Shown here: piece after piece, positions 1 to 12,600 of the stretch
How the letters are laid out: every line of letters begins with the position of its first letter
How positions within the stretch are numbered: the first letter of the stretch is position 1
NCBI RefSeq assembly: GCF_048771995.1
Contig: NC_133032.1
Span: 20,599,001 to 20,663,000, forward strand
Reading direction: 5' to 3'
DNA: 64,000 nucleotides
Source of the DNA: Taeniopygia guttata
Taxonomy: Eukaryota; Chordata; Aves; Passeriformes; Estrildidae
Made by a program: the position numbers and the translations under genes
The notes under the pieces: model-generated
What the model was told of the DNA's origin: nothing
The model's input: the letters and a program-made list of their open reading frames with translations, nothing else
The model's database searches: none

Positions 1-160
1 GCTCGGGGCGGGGCCGGGCACCGCGCCGGCGCCGCTCGGGGCGGGGCGGGCGGGACCGCGCTCTGCCTGCCCGCCCGCGCCCCCTCGCGGCCGCCGCCCG
101 CCGCTGCGCTGCTCCTCTCGCCCCGCGCCCTGCGGGTCCCTCCTGCTCCGGCCATGCCGC
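1..160. promoter_or_regulatory. CpG island cut by the left window edge
   Basis: This stretch is very rich in G+C and CpG, with GC boxes (GGGGCGGGGC) near positions 5 and 40 inside a direct repeat of a CGCTCGGGGCGGGG-type unit. It looks like the promoter of a housekeeping-type gene that lies to the left or starts here. Base composition returns to the AT-rich background after about 250. An ATG at 154 opens a 91-codon frame, but the peptide is not recognised and no donor clearly ends it, so I do not call a gene. Which gene it serves cannot be told; RAPH1, upstream of CD28 in mammals, is only a guess. Confidence 0.6.
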
Positions 161-2345
161 AGCCTCTGCAGAGAGCCATCAGCTGCTCTTTTGCACCAAG
201 AGTCTGCAAACCCCCGGGACGCATCGCTCCCCCTGCGCAGCCGAGGGCTCATTCTGGCTCTCTTCACATTCACATTGATTCACAGTCCTTCTGCCACAAG
301 CACTTGGGGACAGGAGGGCAGCTAGGAAATGGGCAGTCCCTGCAATCTCAAGGAGCAGTGTTTCTCCACCTGTTGATACACGTGGATCAAAATTCTCCTG
401 CCTTTACAGGCCCACCGGAAGCTTGCTAGCAGCACCCCACAGATTCTGGGATGTGCCTCACCTCAACTTTGGTCATGCATCCAACTGCTTTGTTGCAAGC
501 AGAAGAAGGCTAAGTTAGGTAGCTGGAAGGAAAGCTGTGTGTCCCTTTCGGAAAACCACCTACTCTGATGGGCTGCTGCACACAAGGGGCTGCAGTCCTC
601 TGTTCAACACTTTGTGAGCTGAGCTGAAGAAAACTGCATGTGGGAAAAAGAGTTGGGAGGTGCCTCTTCAGCTGAGATCCCATTCAGCCTTTCCCCAGGG
701 TCCAGAGGAATTTGATGCATTTCCAAAAGCAACAAATGTTATTGAAAGCAGTGACATCAGTGCTGAGTACCAGAGGTCTCCCAGGACTGGCTTGGACAGT
801 TCCCACATAAGAGGATGTGGGGAGGAGAGAAAGAGGTCAGAGGTCTGTTTGCTCATTCTTTATATGAAGGCCAAACGAGGTAACTGGAGGCTTCAGAAGG
901 TTCACCACAGTTCTCACAACTCTGTTCTTTCCATAGTGCTCGCTTGTCTCAGTTGATAGAAAAAGCCCAATAATACAAACCCCAGGAATAAGCTTTACTC
1001 GATCTAGTCAACTATTCCAGGTTTACAATTCTGCTTCCCAGTTTAAAACTCTGCAAGACAAAGTATGACTCCATCCTAGGACAGCAGGAAATATTCTCTA
1101 CATTTCCCACAAGGTCCCAACCTACTGATAAACTTTGGGTTTTCACCTCACATCCTTATGCAGTGATACTCCTTCAGCCTCATAAATTATGAAGACACCA
1201 GCACTGAGAAATGATGAAATTTTCCCTGGCAGGAGAATTGGGCTCTGCACAAAACTGGCCAAGGCATCAAGCCACTATTATTTTCCTGTGTGGCGCTCCC
1301 ACCAGAACACCTGCTGGGATGCTACACTCTCCATGCCTGACCTGCTGCCTGGGGAATGGTGCAGTGACTGCACAGTGAGAAATGAACTTGACGTATTGGA
1401 TTTGTTCAAGGTTTTGGGCTGGACCCCCATGACACTGATTGCGCCTTTTCCCTATCTCATGCAGCACCTGCCATGATATGCCTTGTGGGCTTTGTCTGGG
1501 GCCATGCAAATCTCTGTGACTGGACCCCGATGCAAATGGTCTGTGACCTGCGTAAGGGCACTGAGCTTTCAGCTCTGGTCTGCCCAGCATAACTGTGAGC
1601 AACACTGAGTAAAAAAAAGCAGGGAGCATGTTCCCTTCTGGAGGCCACCTGAGAGGGGCATCCAGCCTCACGGCCGCTCCGCACTAAAGCAGAAACCACT
1701 GGTGCTGAGGAGGATACGAAAGGAAAGACTTGTCTGGCTCACACACATTTCATAGTTACCCTTGATACTTCATCATTCCTGCCAAGGGCACGGTATTGCT
1801 GGTTCTGAGAATGTAGCATGTCAAGTGACATTTGACTGTGGTAGACCTATTTTACAGTGACGCTTTGTATAAACCCACAGCTCTCAAAGTGAAAAGGGGG
1901 AGGCTTGCGGGAAATGAATTCTTCAGGAAGGTATGGCAGAGGCTTTTCTAAGAATATACTGCATAAACATAACACTCTTGCCAAAGGGGAGAGGCCAAAG
2001 ATATATAATACCCCGTTCATCTATCAAGGAGGCCTGATAAGGACATTATTGCACACTCAGCTTATTTTTTTTTACTTCTAAGTTATTTTTTTCATTACAC
2101 ATTTACACCAGAGTTTTTACCTAATTTGCTATGCCTAAGTATTTTGGAGGGATGCTAAATTTAGAAAAATTAGGCTTAGATTCACTCCACATCTCTTTTT
2201 ATCTCCCCTTTTCTTTAGGGCTATCAAATTATAGTGGTCAGCAGCTGTTGTTTCTTGTTGCACCCCCACTTACAAGGACTAGATAAAAGATTACAAACCT
2301 GGTCCTAATGTGAGTATGACAACACTATAAATGTGAAGGATAACT
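161..2345. other. Non-coding stretch, no gene recognised
   Basis: Mixed-composition DNA with short overlapping open frames on both strands, the longest being 134 codons on the minus strand at 1267-1671. None resembles a known protein, and the frames overlap each other, as expected by chance. No structural RNA was recognised. Confidence 0.5.
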
Positions 2346-2475
2346 ATAGAATCATAGAATATCCTGAGCTGGAAGTGACCCACAAGGATCATCACAGTCC
2401 AGCTCCTGGCCCTGTACTGGACAACCCCACACATCCATGTGCCTGAGAGGGTTGTCGAAATGCTTCTTGAAGATG
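2346..2475 (-). mobile_element. CR1 LINE 3' end fragment
   Basis: The plus strand reads as the reverse complement of the CR1 3' tail: repeated AGAATCATAGAAT, then CTGAGCTGGAAGTGACCCA, then a CATCACAGTCCAGCTCCTGG-like block and a TGCTTCTTGA end. The sense strand of the element is therefore minus. It is a short 5'-truncated copy, which is the usual form of CR1 in birds. Confidence 0.8.
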
Positions 2476-5400
2476 TGGGTGTGTTTTAGGGGAAAATGCG
2501 TTTAAGATTTGAGGCCCACTCTTTAATGTAAAAGGAACGTTCTTCCTAGAAGGGGAGAACATTGTGAGTTCCTGATAAAGCCTCAGGGTTCCAACCCCCA
2601 GAGTTACATGAACATCGGCTCAGAAAGCTTGCAAGAAAAGTTCCCTTCACACCCTTTCCTTGGGGCTAAATCTTGCTCTGTGTCTGTTAGTACATCAAAT
2701 GGGCCCAAGGACACTCCTGTGAAAACCTCCCAGCCTCCAAAACTGGGCGGCTGCATCCAAACTGCTTATCTGGCTGAGGCTGGTACTGGAACATCCTCAC
2801 TCCACAGGTGTGGGGCCCTTTGGTGAGGGCACTTGCTGGCTGTCCTGGGGTAAGGGCTGGCTGTCCCCCTGCCAGAACTGTCAGCTGGTAACTAACAATT
2901 GATCTTTGAGTTTAAATACCTTTACCACACTCAGGCATGGCTGCTGGAGAATGGTATGGGATCAGACAGGATATTCCTGGAGGCCAGATCCATTCATTCC
3001 AGAAAAAAGTATCATGTGGCAAACACCCAAAGCAGCATCTGCTGTTTGTAGAGACAAGTAGAAGAGTTCCTCACATCTCCATCATTCCTATGGCTATGGC
3101 TGATCCAACAGGATTAAACTTATAAACACAGACAACTAGAGTGAAATTCTGGGCACCCAGAATTCCTTTTCCCTGACCTCCCTCTTGAGGTTCCCAACAC
3201 GCCCAGATTTGCCTTATCCTTTGGAGAGAGAGCTCAGCCCTGCTTTAGCCCCATCACATTCACTTGATATGTCTGTTTGTCTCTGTAGCGAACTGTGTGT
3301 TTCTGGAAGACATTCCCCTGTTCAAATTAAATAGTTCTGATATTTTTCACAGCCCCTCCTTCACCTCTTTCTATCAGAGCAAAATTACCATTTTGCTAGA
3401 AAATTTTACTACAGAAGTCATTGCTTAGAGGACCTTTGAAGTCAAAGCTGACTAGACCTCAAGTGTCATACCGGGAAATTGTGAAGAAATAAATTTCAAT
3501 TTCAAATATTTATTCCATCCATGTATTCTCTGAGGTGTCACTGCTCACAAATGTAAACCATATCACACTTGTGTGTCAAGCCATATCATAGACTACATGT
3601 TTAGGATTTAATTATCTTCACTGTGTATTAGATGTACTGTATACAGTGTGTTGGAGAGTCAAGACCCAGAAAGATTTAAATAAGAACAAAATGTATGTGG
3701 TTTAGGAGAAAGCCTTGAGGAATTCCCCAGCCCTGTCCTGACTGTCAGGAGTGTTTTGTGTTAGGCAGTATTTTACAACATGTTTTCATGATCTGCTTTA
3801 CCTGATCTCAGTCAGCATCGTCAAGGAAAGGCAGCACCATCCAGACTCTTTTCTGGCCTCCAGCTGCACCATCACTCTGTTGTGGTGGCACTGGGATTAA
3901 TTTGGCAGTGGCATGAACTGGAGCAAAGAAAGGATTTATCTTGCACAGCTGCACAACAGCTAATGCCGCAACAAGAGGAGAGAGGCACTGGGCTACTTGG
4001 CTGGGGATTTGGCGGGGCAGGGAATGATCCTGCCCATTCTGATAGAAGCTGCTCTTCCATGGGGTCAGGCTGTCAGTGAAACCACACCCACATGACAGGG
4101 AGCCTTCCTTCTCTGTGTAATGAGACAATTCATGCACTGTGCATGAATTGTCTTCTCACTTGGATCACATGAATTTATACAGTAAAATCCCATGAGTTGA
4201 ATCAATTAAAAGGTGGTGGTTTGGGCTTGCCTGAGGGAATTGATGAGGTGGGAGGGTGATAGCTACTTTAGCTTAAGAGGTAAGAGTTGAGATCTGGCAG
4301 TAGCATATATCCAATGGCAGGCCAAGCCCTCCCTTTGCAGGGAAGGCTTAGTGCCACTTTGTGTAAGGTTGCTCTCACAAGAGGAATCTTTTAGTAGCTG
4401 AAAAGCAGCACCACAGTGCGTGCACTGAATGTGTGCCCACAATGTAACAGCAGAGGTGGTCCTGTTGGTTGGTAAACAGCATTGCTCCCCAGGGAGAATT
4501 TCCTCTTGAACGTGGATAATTGCCAGTAGAAATTAGAGCTGCCTGCAGTTTCAAGAGTACAAGGACAAACTTTCTGTCATATTTTCACTAGAAATCAAGT
4601 CACATGAAACATGATTTGGCACTAAGACATGTTGATTGTCTGAGCTTCACAATGTCCCTGAAATGAGCACAAGCAACACCGAGGGTAAGATGCCATTGGC
4701 TAAATTCTGCTGCTGCCTGATCTTTAAGGACTGGAGGTCTTGGTGGCATTGGAATTGAAGAATCAATCTGCCCTCGATAACAAAATACCTTATCATCTGC
4801 CTGCCCTTTCCTGCTAAATGATGGTTGCTGTAGGCACACGCTCCTGTAGAAAACATCCACCAATCAAGGGGAAAAAATATCCAACAATGACACAGACAAT
4901 TATGGTAGACATTTAAGCAGCTAGGAGTGTACAGGCTAGATGTGGCCTTTATGATATTTGCTAATAAACTGGGCAACTGAGGAAAAGCCTTGAAGAAACT
5001 ATGGACACTTATTTGAGTGAATCCAAGCAACAACAAATGCAGGTTAACTAAAAATGCAGTTATTCCCTGAAAGCGCAGAGCAAATGGATTACCATGTAGA
5101 TGATTGCTGTCCATTTTAGTGTAACAGGAAGGACTTAAGCTCAGCGGGGGCACCTGGGATACCACCCCAAGGCCCCATGGTCCTATGCATGAGTGAGAAG
5201 TGCAAGAAAGAGAACATTTTTGTGCAAATTGCAAGCAGCAATACTAAAGCAAGAAGAAGCTGTGTTCCTCTTTAGGGTCAGCCAAAAAGCCTGGCAGTAT
5301 GAGGGTGAATGAGGCCAGGGTCCGTCAGAGAGGCTGCTGGGGAGGAACTGACTGTGATTCACTCCAGGGGGGTGTTGATAGGCAGTAAAGAGGAAGCCCA

Positions 5401-8400
5401 TACTTCCCACCACGCTCACTGATGGCAGCGTTTGCAGTCACAGGGCACAGAGAAGAGGGAAATTAAGATACAGGAGTGGGTGCAAAAGGAAGGGGAAATC
5501 AAAGCTTCTTCATTTCCCTCCTTTGCCTCTGGTCCCTCAGCTTGACCTTGTGAGTCTCAATTCTGTTGTGTTTCTTGGTGTTTGTTTTCCCTAGGGGTTC
5601 ACCTGCAAGGACAGACCTCTGTGAAGAGAATCCCTCCACCTATTGCCGAAAAGAATTCCTGCCCTGATAGAGATCCTGAACAACATCAGCTGGCAGGCCA
5701 GGCCTGCTATCCCTGCTCTCCCTGCTCTCCCTGCATCCCTGCATTGGTGCTACCTGGGGTGTCATGGGTAGCCCAGGGACAGGTGGCTGCTCCTCGTCCT
5801 TTCTGCTGACACCATCTGAGTAGTAACAGGTTTTACAAGGAACTTTGTGAACCAGATCATGTAACCATTCCTGTCCTCTCAGTTACATTTGCCTCACAGG
5901 ATGGCAGCATTTGATATCTTAAAAGATAAAGAACAATTTTTGTAAGCAAAAAAAACCTAGAGAAGATTGATGGTGGTATGAGGGAAGATGGAAATGAGCT
6001 CAAAACTATAGAAAAGGCAAAAGTCTAAATAATCAGATGAGTGAGGAGAGTTATAGTGTGCAAGTGGAGAGTCACTGAGTCATATTTCAAGCTTGTACCA
6101 TAAAATGACCTGTAACTATTTCCCAGAAGGTGATTAGTTTGCATCATTCAGAAGTTTTATGAAGGATGTTCATTGGAACTCCATGAGTAATTATTTTTTG
6201 TGTTTCACTGGCAAATTTGGAAAGTCAAGAAGGCTCATTTCAGTCAGACCAAAAGGAAAAAAATCAATTTATTTTTGTGAATAGAGAAGTAAAACAAGTA
6301 ATAATTTGGAGGCTTCAAAACAGACATTTAATCCTAAAACAATTAAGACCTGATTTGGATGGTGACTATTTAAATATTGTTGAATATTGAAAAATAGGGG
6401 AGTTTTGGGAGAAAAGTTATACTTTGAAAGACAAATAAAATTCTTTATTTTGAAAAAAATTTGAGAATTATTTAAATTGAAATTCTGATTTTTTTCCTTC
6501 TTATTAAAGAATATGATTTTACTGGCTAAGCTCCTGAAGTGTATTACTATCTCCTTTTGGAGATATCTACATAGATATATATCTAACTTTTGGCTGCAGA
6601 GGTTTATTTCAAAAACAAAAAATCCATTCCAAGGCTTGACAGTATATCAGGCAAATCCACATTTCTCAAGACTCCAGAGCCTGCAGCTCCATTGTCCCCA
6701 GCTCCTCAGTAGCCCAGGGACTTTAACAAAACACTAACCAATCACTGCCAAGTCACAGACAGAAATTATTGCTGCATCCTCTCCAGAGCCTGCATTTGCC
6801 AGCTGAGTGCATTATGACTTAGTACACAATCTACCATTAAATAGCTTGAAAGTGAAACTACTCTGTTTCAGGATGCAATATTAAAAGAGCAGCAAGAGAA
6901 GTGCTCTTACGGAGGATTTGTAGTTAAACCCCTTCAAGCAGGAATGGGCAATGCTGTAGTTCTGTAGCTGAAGGAATGGTAATGAAGGGAGACTGAGTCC
7001 TGTTTAACCCCTCTAGCCCAAAGCCCTTGGTTCAGAGATACCATGTATTTTCACTGAATCATGATCCCTGGCAAAAATCCAACACAGGCTGATACATGAA
7101 GCATGTAGTATTGCAGGAACAGCAATTACTAGGCTGTGGCAGCAAAATTTGTTGCTGTGCTTAGATTAATGAGAACCAGGCAGTCTGCTTTCTTCTACTT
7201 TTTCTAAATGGCATCAGTTAGCTGCTGACATTTGAAACTCACAAAAAGTGGGTTAATACAATGGCCATTTAAATGAGCAAACATAGCAAAAAACCTTAGG
7301 AAGTGAAACTTTCTCAAGAAGGCTTTTCTTAGCTAGAGTTGCTCTTGCTGAAAAAGGTTCCCCTCACCTTTTCCTCATTTCACCCATTATTGGTTCTAGA
7401 CAGAAAAAAAAGAAGAAAAAAAAAATTTTTCTGGTATGTAAGATACTGATGGGTCTTTTTTTGCAAAAAAGCAGATTGAAAAATGAATTATATTGTGGGA
7501 GACTTAAAAAAAGTTTTATGAAAATAGGTACATTCATTTTCTAAAGAAAATTACCTTTTCCTTCAACATTTCTTCAAAATTGTAAAATCCAAAACATTTC
7601 TTCCTATTTTGCTTAGAGTTTGATTTTTATTGGTCCCTATCCAACACATTTGTTTTCTTTGTATGTACCGGGTATAATCACAGTGATAGCAAAAAGAAGA
7701 ATTCCCCAAGTGGTGTGTTACCCACAAGCTCATGCTCTTTTACTGATTTTGCAGCCTTTTTGCATAATTTCTTTCCCCTCTAGGAATATATTTAAAAACT
7801 TCCTTGACTCTCCCCTTCATCCCTAGTACACAGATCAACAAAAATATCACTATCATACCTTGTAGTATGTTATCCCTGTGGCCAAAACATAAATAATTCT
7901 TTTAGAGGATGGATTTGAATTTTAAAATGTAGGATTTTTTTTTCAGGTATGATAGTGGGAGGAACCAGCTAGAGCTGTGATGAAGCACTTAAGCACCAGC
8001 TTGCTCTCCTGGTGACACTCACCCCTTCAAGTTAATATCTTTAAGAGTTGCTATGATGTGACTGTCTAAGAATATGAAAAAGACAAAACTTGTAGGAAGC
8101 GCTAATACCTGTCAGCAAAGAGGGAGAGTAAGAAGGAGCTTCTTAGCAGAGAGGTAGAGGCTTATCAGTTATTTCAAACTTTGGCTAATGAAAGACTTCA
8201 GCCTCTCCTTGCACATCTGGCCTTTCAGATATTTCAGGGGTTTGTTTTTGTACTTAGCCCTGGGAAGGGCAGTTGCTAAGACCTAGAAATATGATTTCAA
8301 ATATTTCATAAACTAGGGAAGACAAAGGGAGTTTAAGTTACCACTAATCCAAGAGTAAGGCTTTGTACATGAGATCAGATTCTGTGGGGAAGAGTGGGTT

Positions 8401-9626
8401 GAACAACAAATCCTGCAGCTGATACATTTTGGAAGGTATAGGACCTACTTTTAGTTTGCTGATGCCAGCCATAAAGCCGCTGCTTGGCTATAGTATCCAC
8501 ATTTGCAGAGATGTCTGCCTTATGGAGTGCCAATATTTTTGCAAGTGCTACTTTTCAAAATCAGAAAGGTTCTTGCAAAGTCTGGAATTTGTTCTACAAT
8601 CCTCTGCTAGAAAATCTGTATCTTTGTTTTCCAGAGCCCCCAACCTATGATTTAATACCATTCTAATAGCAATTCATAATCCTTGCATACATCACTGTAA
8701 ACTTTCAGTAACATGCGGTGGCATGGACCAGAGGCAAACAGATTGAACATTTAAGTTCCTTAAATCAGGGCATCAATCCTACAGATTTTAGACATAATTC
8801 CCAGGATTACATTCTCATACATGCCCTGAATAAACAATCTGTGATAAAGCCACTAATTCATTCTATGATTTTTGTAAATAAAACTGCAAGGAAAGAGGCA
8901 AGGAAAGGTGTCTGAAATAGAAAAGCAAGGCAAGGTTTACAGCAAAGAGGGATTCTGAAGTGGTCCCCATCCCTCAGTGCTGAGTTTCTGTATTGCCTAG
9001 CTCTGTCATGCAAATTTTAAAGAGCATTATTGACAGAGATGATGGTGGTGCATTATCTGGTCTTCACTAGAATGTTTTTTCACTCATAAGAGACTTCTGG
9101 GCAGGTTTTGTCTTGGAATATACTTCCCTCAAACTAACAGTGACATCCAAAACCACAAAAAAGCTATGTGTACCCTTCACTGATCTAGCCACTCATATTT
9201 CTGCCATAACATCCTTTCCCCCTTGGTGTTCTCATTTCCCTACCTCTGTCTCATCACAAGCTTTCTGTGATTTCCACATAGAAGCTGTTCCCCTAAAATG
9301 TCCAAAGCTTGCGGTTTAGTCTTCCCAAACTCAGTGTGCCCCTGAGAAGAGATGCATACTGTGCTTTACTTCAGACATCTAGTCCCTGCAAAGGCAAATC
9401 AGACAAAATGTGGACATGGTTGAATGTGACTAAATATCTTTAGAAGCCTTAGCTTATGATTCTTGTTCACCTCAACTGCTGAAACAATCTCTTCTGGCCT
9501 TGACAAATGTTGGCTCACTGCTGTGTATTGCAAATGTTAGTGTGAATCTGTCAGTTTGAACATCTTGTCATTCTCTTTGTGCTTATCTAGTGACTTCTGC
9601 TTTCTGCTACATTACCAACTTCTCCC
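2476..9626. other. Non-coding AT-rich stretch
   Basis: No exon with a recognisable protein was found. The longest open frame, 195 codons on the minus strand at 4647-5234, is rich in Leu, Ser, Cys and His, resembles no family I know, and is treated as chance. The stretch includes the perfect hairpin at 4123-4153. I looked for CD28 exons here (IgV with a PPPY loop, a YMNM tail) and found none. Confidence 0.5.
4123..4153. repeat. Perfect 31-nt hairpin (15-bp arms, 1-nt spacer)
   Basis: The left arm AGACAATTCATGCAC (4123-4137) is followed by a single T and then its exact reverse complement (4139-4153). Flanking bases do not extend the pairing. It could form a cruciform or an RNA hairpin. An arm this long with almost no loop is unusual by chance and may come from a local inverted duplication. 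Confidence 0.85.
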
Positions 9627-9687
9627 TTAATTTAATTTAATTTAATTTAATTTAATTTAATTTAATTTAATTTAATTTAATTTAATT
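9627..9687. repeat. (TTTAA)n microsatellite, about 12 copies
   Basis: A pentanucleotide array of TTTAA/AATTT units, perfect for most of its length and degrading to TTCAA and TTTAC at the right end. Confidence 0.95.
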
Positions 9688-12600
9688 CAATTTACTTTCA
9701 TATTCTAGCCCATCCCATTCTAACTATCAGCTCACATGCACTCTCCTGAAATGGCCTCCAGATTTTGGCAAACAAAGTTGACCTTCATTACACACTTGTC
9801 ATTAATTCAAAGTAGTACTTTAGAATCTGCTCCATGCCCTTCCTTGGATGAACTTCACTCTGTGTGCTTATGAAAATGATTTTCTTTGCCAGGTCTCCTG
9901 TCTTTCAAACATTTGGATTCTCCAGAAGTCTACTGAGCTGGAGCACTATCTCCTTTATGTAAATGTCATTGAGTCCTCTGCTTTATAAATGTTTAATTGT
10001 ATGTTTTTCAGGAGTTGTGCTTTGATCTTACTAGTTTGAAATACCATAATTTTGTTTTTGTTTTTGGTTTTTGTTGTTGTGTTGATTTTTTTGTTATTGT
10101 TTTTAACATCAGGGACTTAATTAACCTTCTATAAACTGGAAGTAGCCTTTAATTACGCTCTTCATCTGTACCGTTTTAAAATATTTCTTACCCATCTCAT
10201 TTTTGATTAAAATGTCATTTCTCACATGTTTTCAGCAAAACTTTATCATTTATTCTTGCGTCCCTCATTAAACTCAAACTGCTGCAATGTCAGAGCCAGA
10301 GACTCAGAAATATGTCTACCTCTTGCTGGTTTTCCTTTTTGCAATGCTTTAAGAAATAAAGGAAAGTGGAAGTAAAACATTTCTCCAGTATTTCTCCAGT
10401 CACAGGGTACAGTTAACAGCTGCATTTTAGACTTGGGTGGTTCCTTTGGTTCTTCTCTGCTTATTCATGAAACAGACTATCTTTCAGTCTGCTTTGGGGT
10501 GAAGATACCTGCTTTATTCTGTGCTCAATCCCAAGTGATTGGTCTAGAAACAACAAATATGTGGAGCTCTGCTTTGGAAAACTCCTTGCAGTAAAGGAAG
10601 GTTGTTAAAAATCTGCCAAGATACTTTAGTCTCTGTCAAAATTTGTCCTAAGATCTTTCCCTTGCTACAACTCCCTGCAGGAAGCTGGAGGAGAATAAGG
10701 AAGTGTGTGTGAAGACCTTTTACCTGTGTTGTTTTTAAGCTCTGTGTCTCTATTTTCTCTTACTTCTGTCTGTATCTCTTTCCATACATCTCAGTTCTTA
10801 CATTTTGACCATAAGCTGCACAGGGATGGGGTGGGAGCAATACATTCACACAGGTCTGATTGCTACTGGGACATAGATGGCTTAAGACAAATAACATGTA
10901 GCAAACCTGGCCAGGTAAGGGCTAGAATTCAGACACTCAAGGCTAACTGAGAACCGGCAGCTTTAAAAAGTTGGGAAGAATTTTGACCTCTGTGTTAGAT
11001 AATTACAGATGCTGTGCATATCAGGAAAACTTGGATATAAGCTTGACATTATTGTAGGGGAAACAAAGCCTAACTTCCAGAAAAGAAATACCAATGATTT
11101 CACAAAGAAAAAGGACACTCACATGTCAAATCTTTTTGGAAAATCTACTCATCTCAAATCTTTTTGGACAATCTACTCATCAGCACAAGCTCACAATCCA
11201 ACCCCATGTGCCCTAAGAAGTAGTGGAAAGAGAATTCCTCAGCTAATGCTGTCCTCACTCTTTCTGAGGCTGGATTGAAGGCACAGGCTTAGGACTGGAG
11301 AGCAGCATTTACAAAACCAGGTTAGAAGCTGAGAAAAAGGCAGCAGTTCTGAGAGACTTAAAAATCAGTAGTTTTGTGATGTGAATTGTGATTCCTTCAG
11401 GAACTTAGTCTGATCCACCAAACTTGGTTATATTTAGTCCTTTACTTAAACTAACCAGGTTTCAGTCCTTTAATGGTAATGTAACAGTGTTTTTCCAGTC
11501 ACTCTGTTATTTCCTTTACTCTTTACCTCCTGTTTTGTACAAAAAATTCTTCAGCCATACCACTTAGAGGTCGATTTTTTTCAAATGACAGAGCAGTTTA
11601 AAACCCCAATAGGTTTATGGCAAACTAGCATGGTAAAAACATGAACTGTTTAACATAGTAAGACATTATCTCACATTTTGAGTTGCGCAAAATATCCTGA
11701 AACCAGATCCTTATGCAAATTATAAGAATTTCTTCTCCCCATTACATCTCAAGCAATTTACCAAGCAAGTTCCTGTCACAGAAAAAACATTGGCAGAATG
11801 ACACAGGCTTACAAGTGTGAAAATAATTTTGTGAATAAAAACATTTTGCAATGGGAATTCTGACAGGGTATCAGCAGGAAGGTTTGCCCTAACAAGTATT
11901 CAGTGAAGGAAAGCAAATCACTAGAATGCAAGTGACTAACCCAAAATGAGAAAGAAACTTATATGAGAAACGTAGTTATTTAACTTCCAAGTAATGTGAG
12001 TAATCACAGTAGCGTAGTCCAGTGTAAAACTTCATGTCCCTCCCTCAGCTAAGTTCAAAGAGGTCGTGAAGCCCAAGCCACTCCTAAGATGAAACCTTTG
12101 TTCAAGGGTCTGCAGCTTTGCACTGCAAGGCCCTCAGTCCTCTCCCGTGCTCTGACACTTTGCTGTGGTAGCACATGTAAAATATTAAGGTTTCCTGTAA
12201 CATGGGAATTAATAACACCCCTAAGAACAAAGAGAAATACAGTATAAGTGTGTGCATTAAAGGAAAGAAGAATATCATATTGATCTTTTGGAGCACAAAG
12301 CACAAGCTTTTAGAAACATCCAGAGGAATAACCTCACTCTAAAGATCTGAATCTGAAAGTCATTCCCTTGCCTGGTCACTTGACCATGTGTAAGGTTCCA
12401 TTTATGGGAAAGGGTGAAAGAAGAATAGTTCCCAAGATAAAAGAGTCAGGGCAAGACAAGAAAGTGCAGTAACTAGGTGTGATAGGTCCAGTGGCTATAG
12501 CCCACAAAGCATGGCCTGTATTTTTCATATGATATATTCAGGGAACGTGGGGCAAGCAGAAATTCAGAGACTCTTGACCAGCTGAAGAGTAGTTAGATAA

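Noticed and set aside
4647-5234. 195-codon minus-strand frame
   Set aside because: Longest non-repeat frame in the AT-rich flank, but rich in Leu/Ser/Cys/His without any domain I know, no promoter or splice context, and overlapping other frames. Probably chance.
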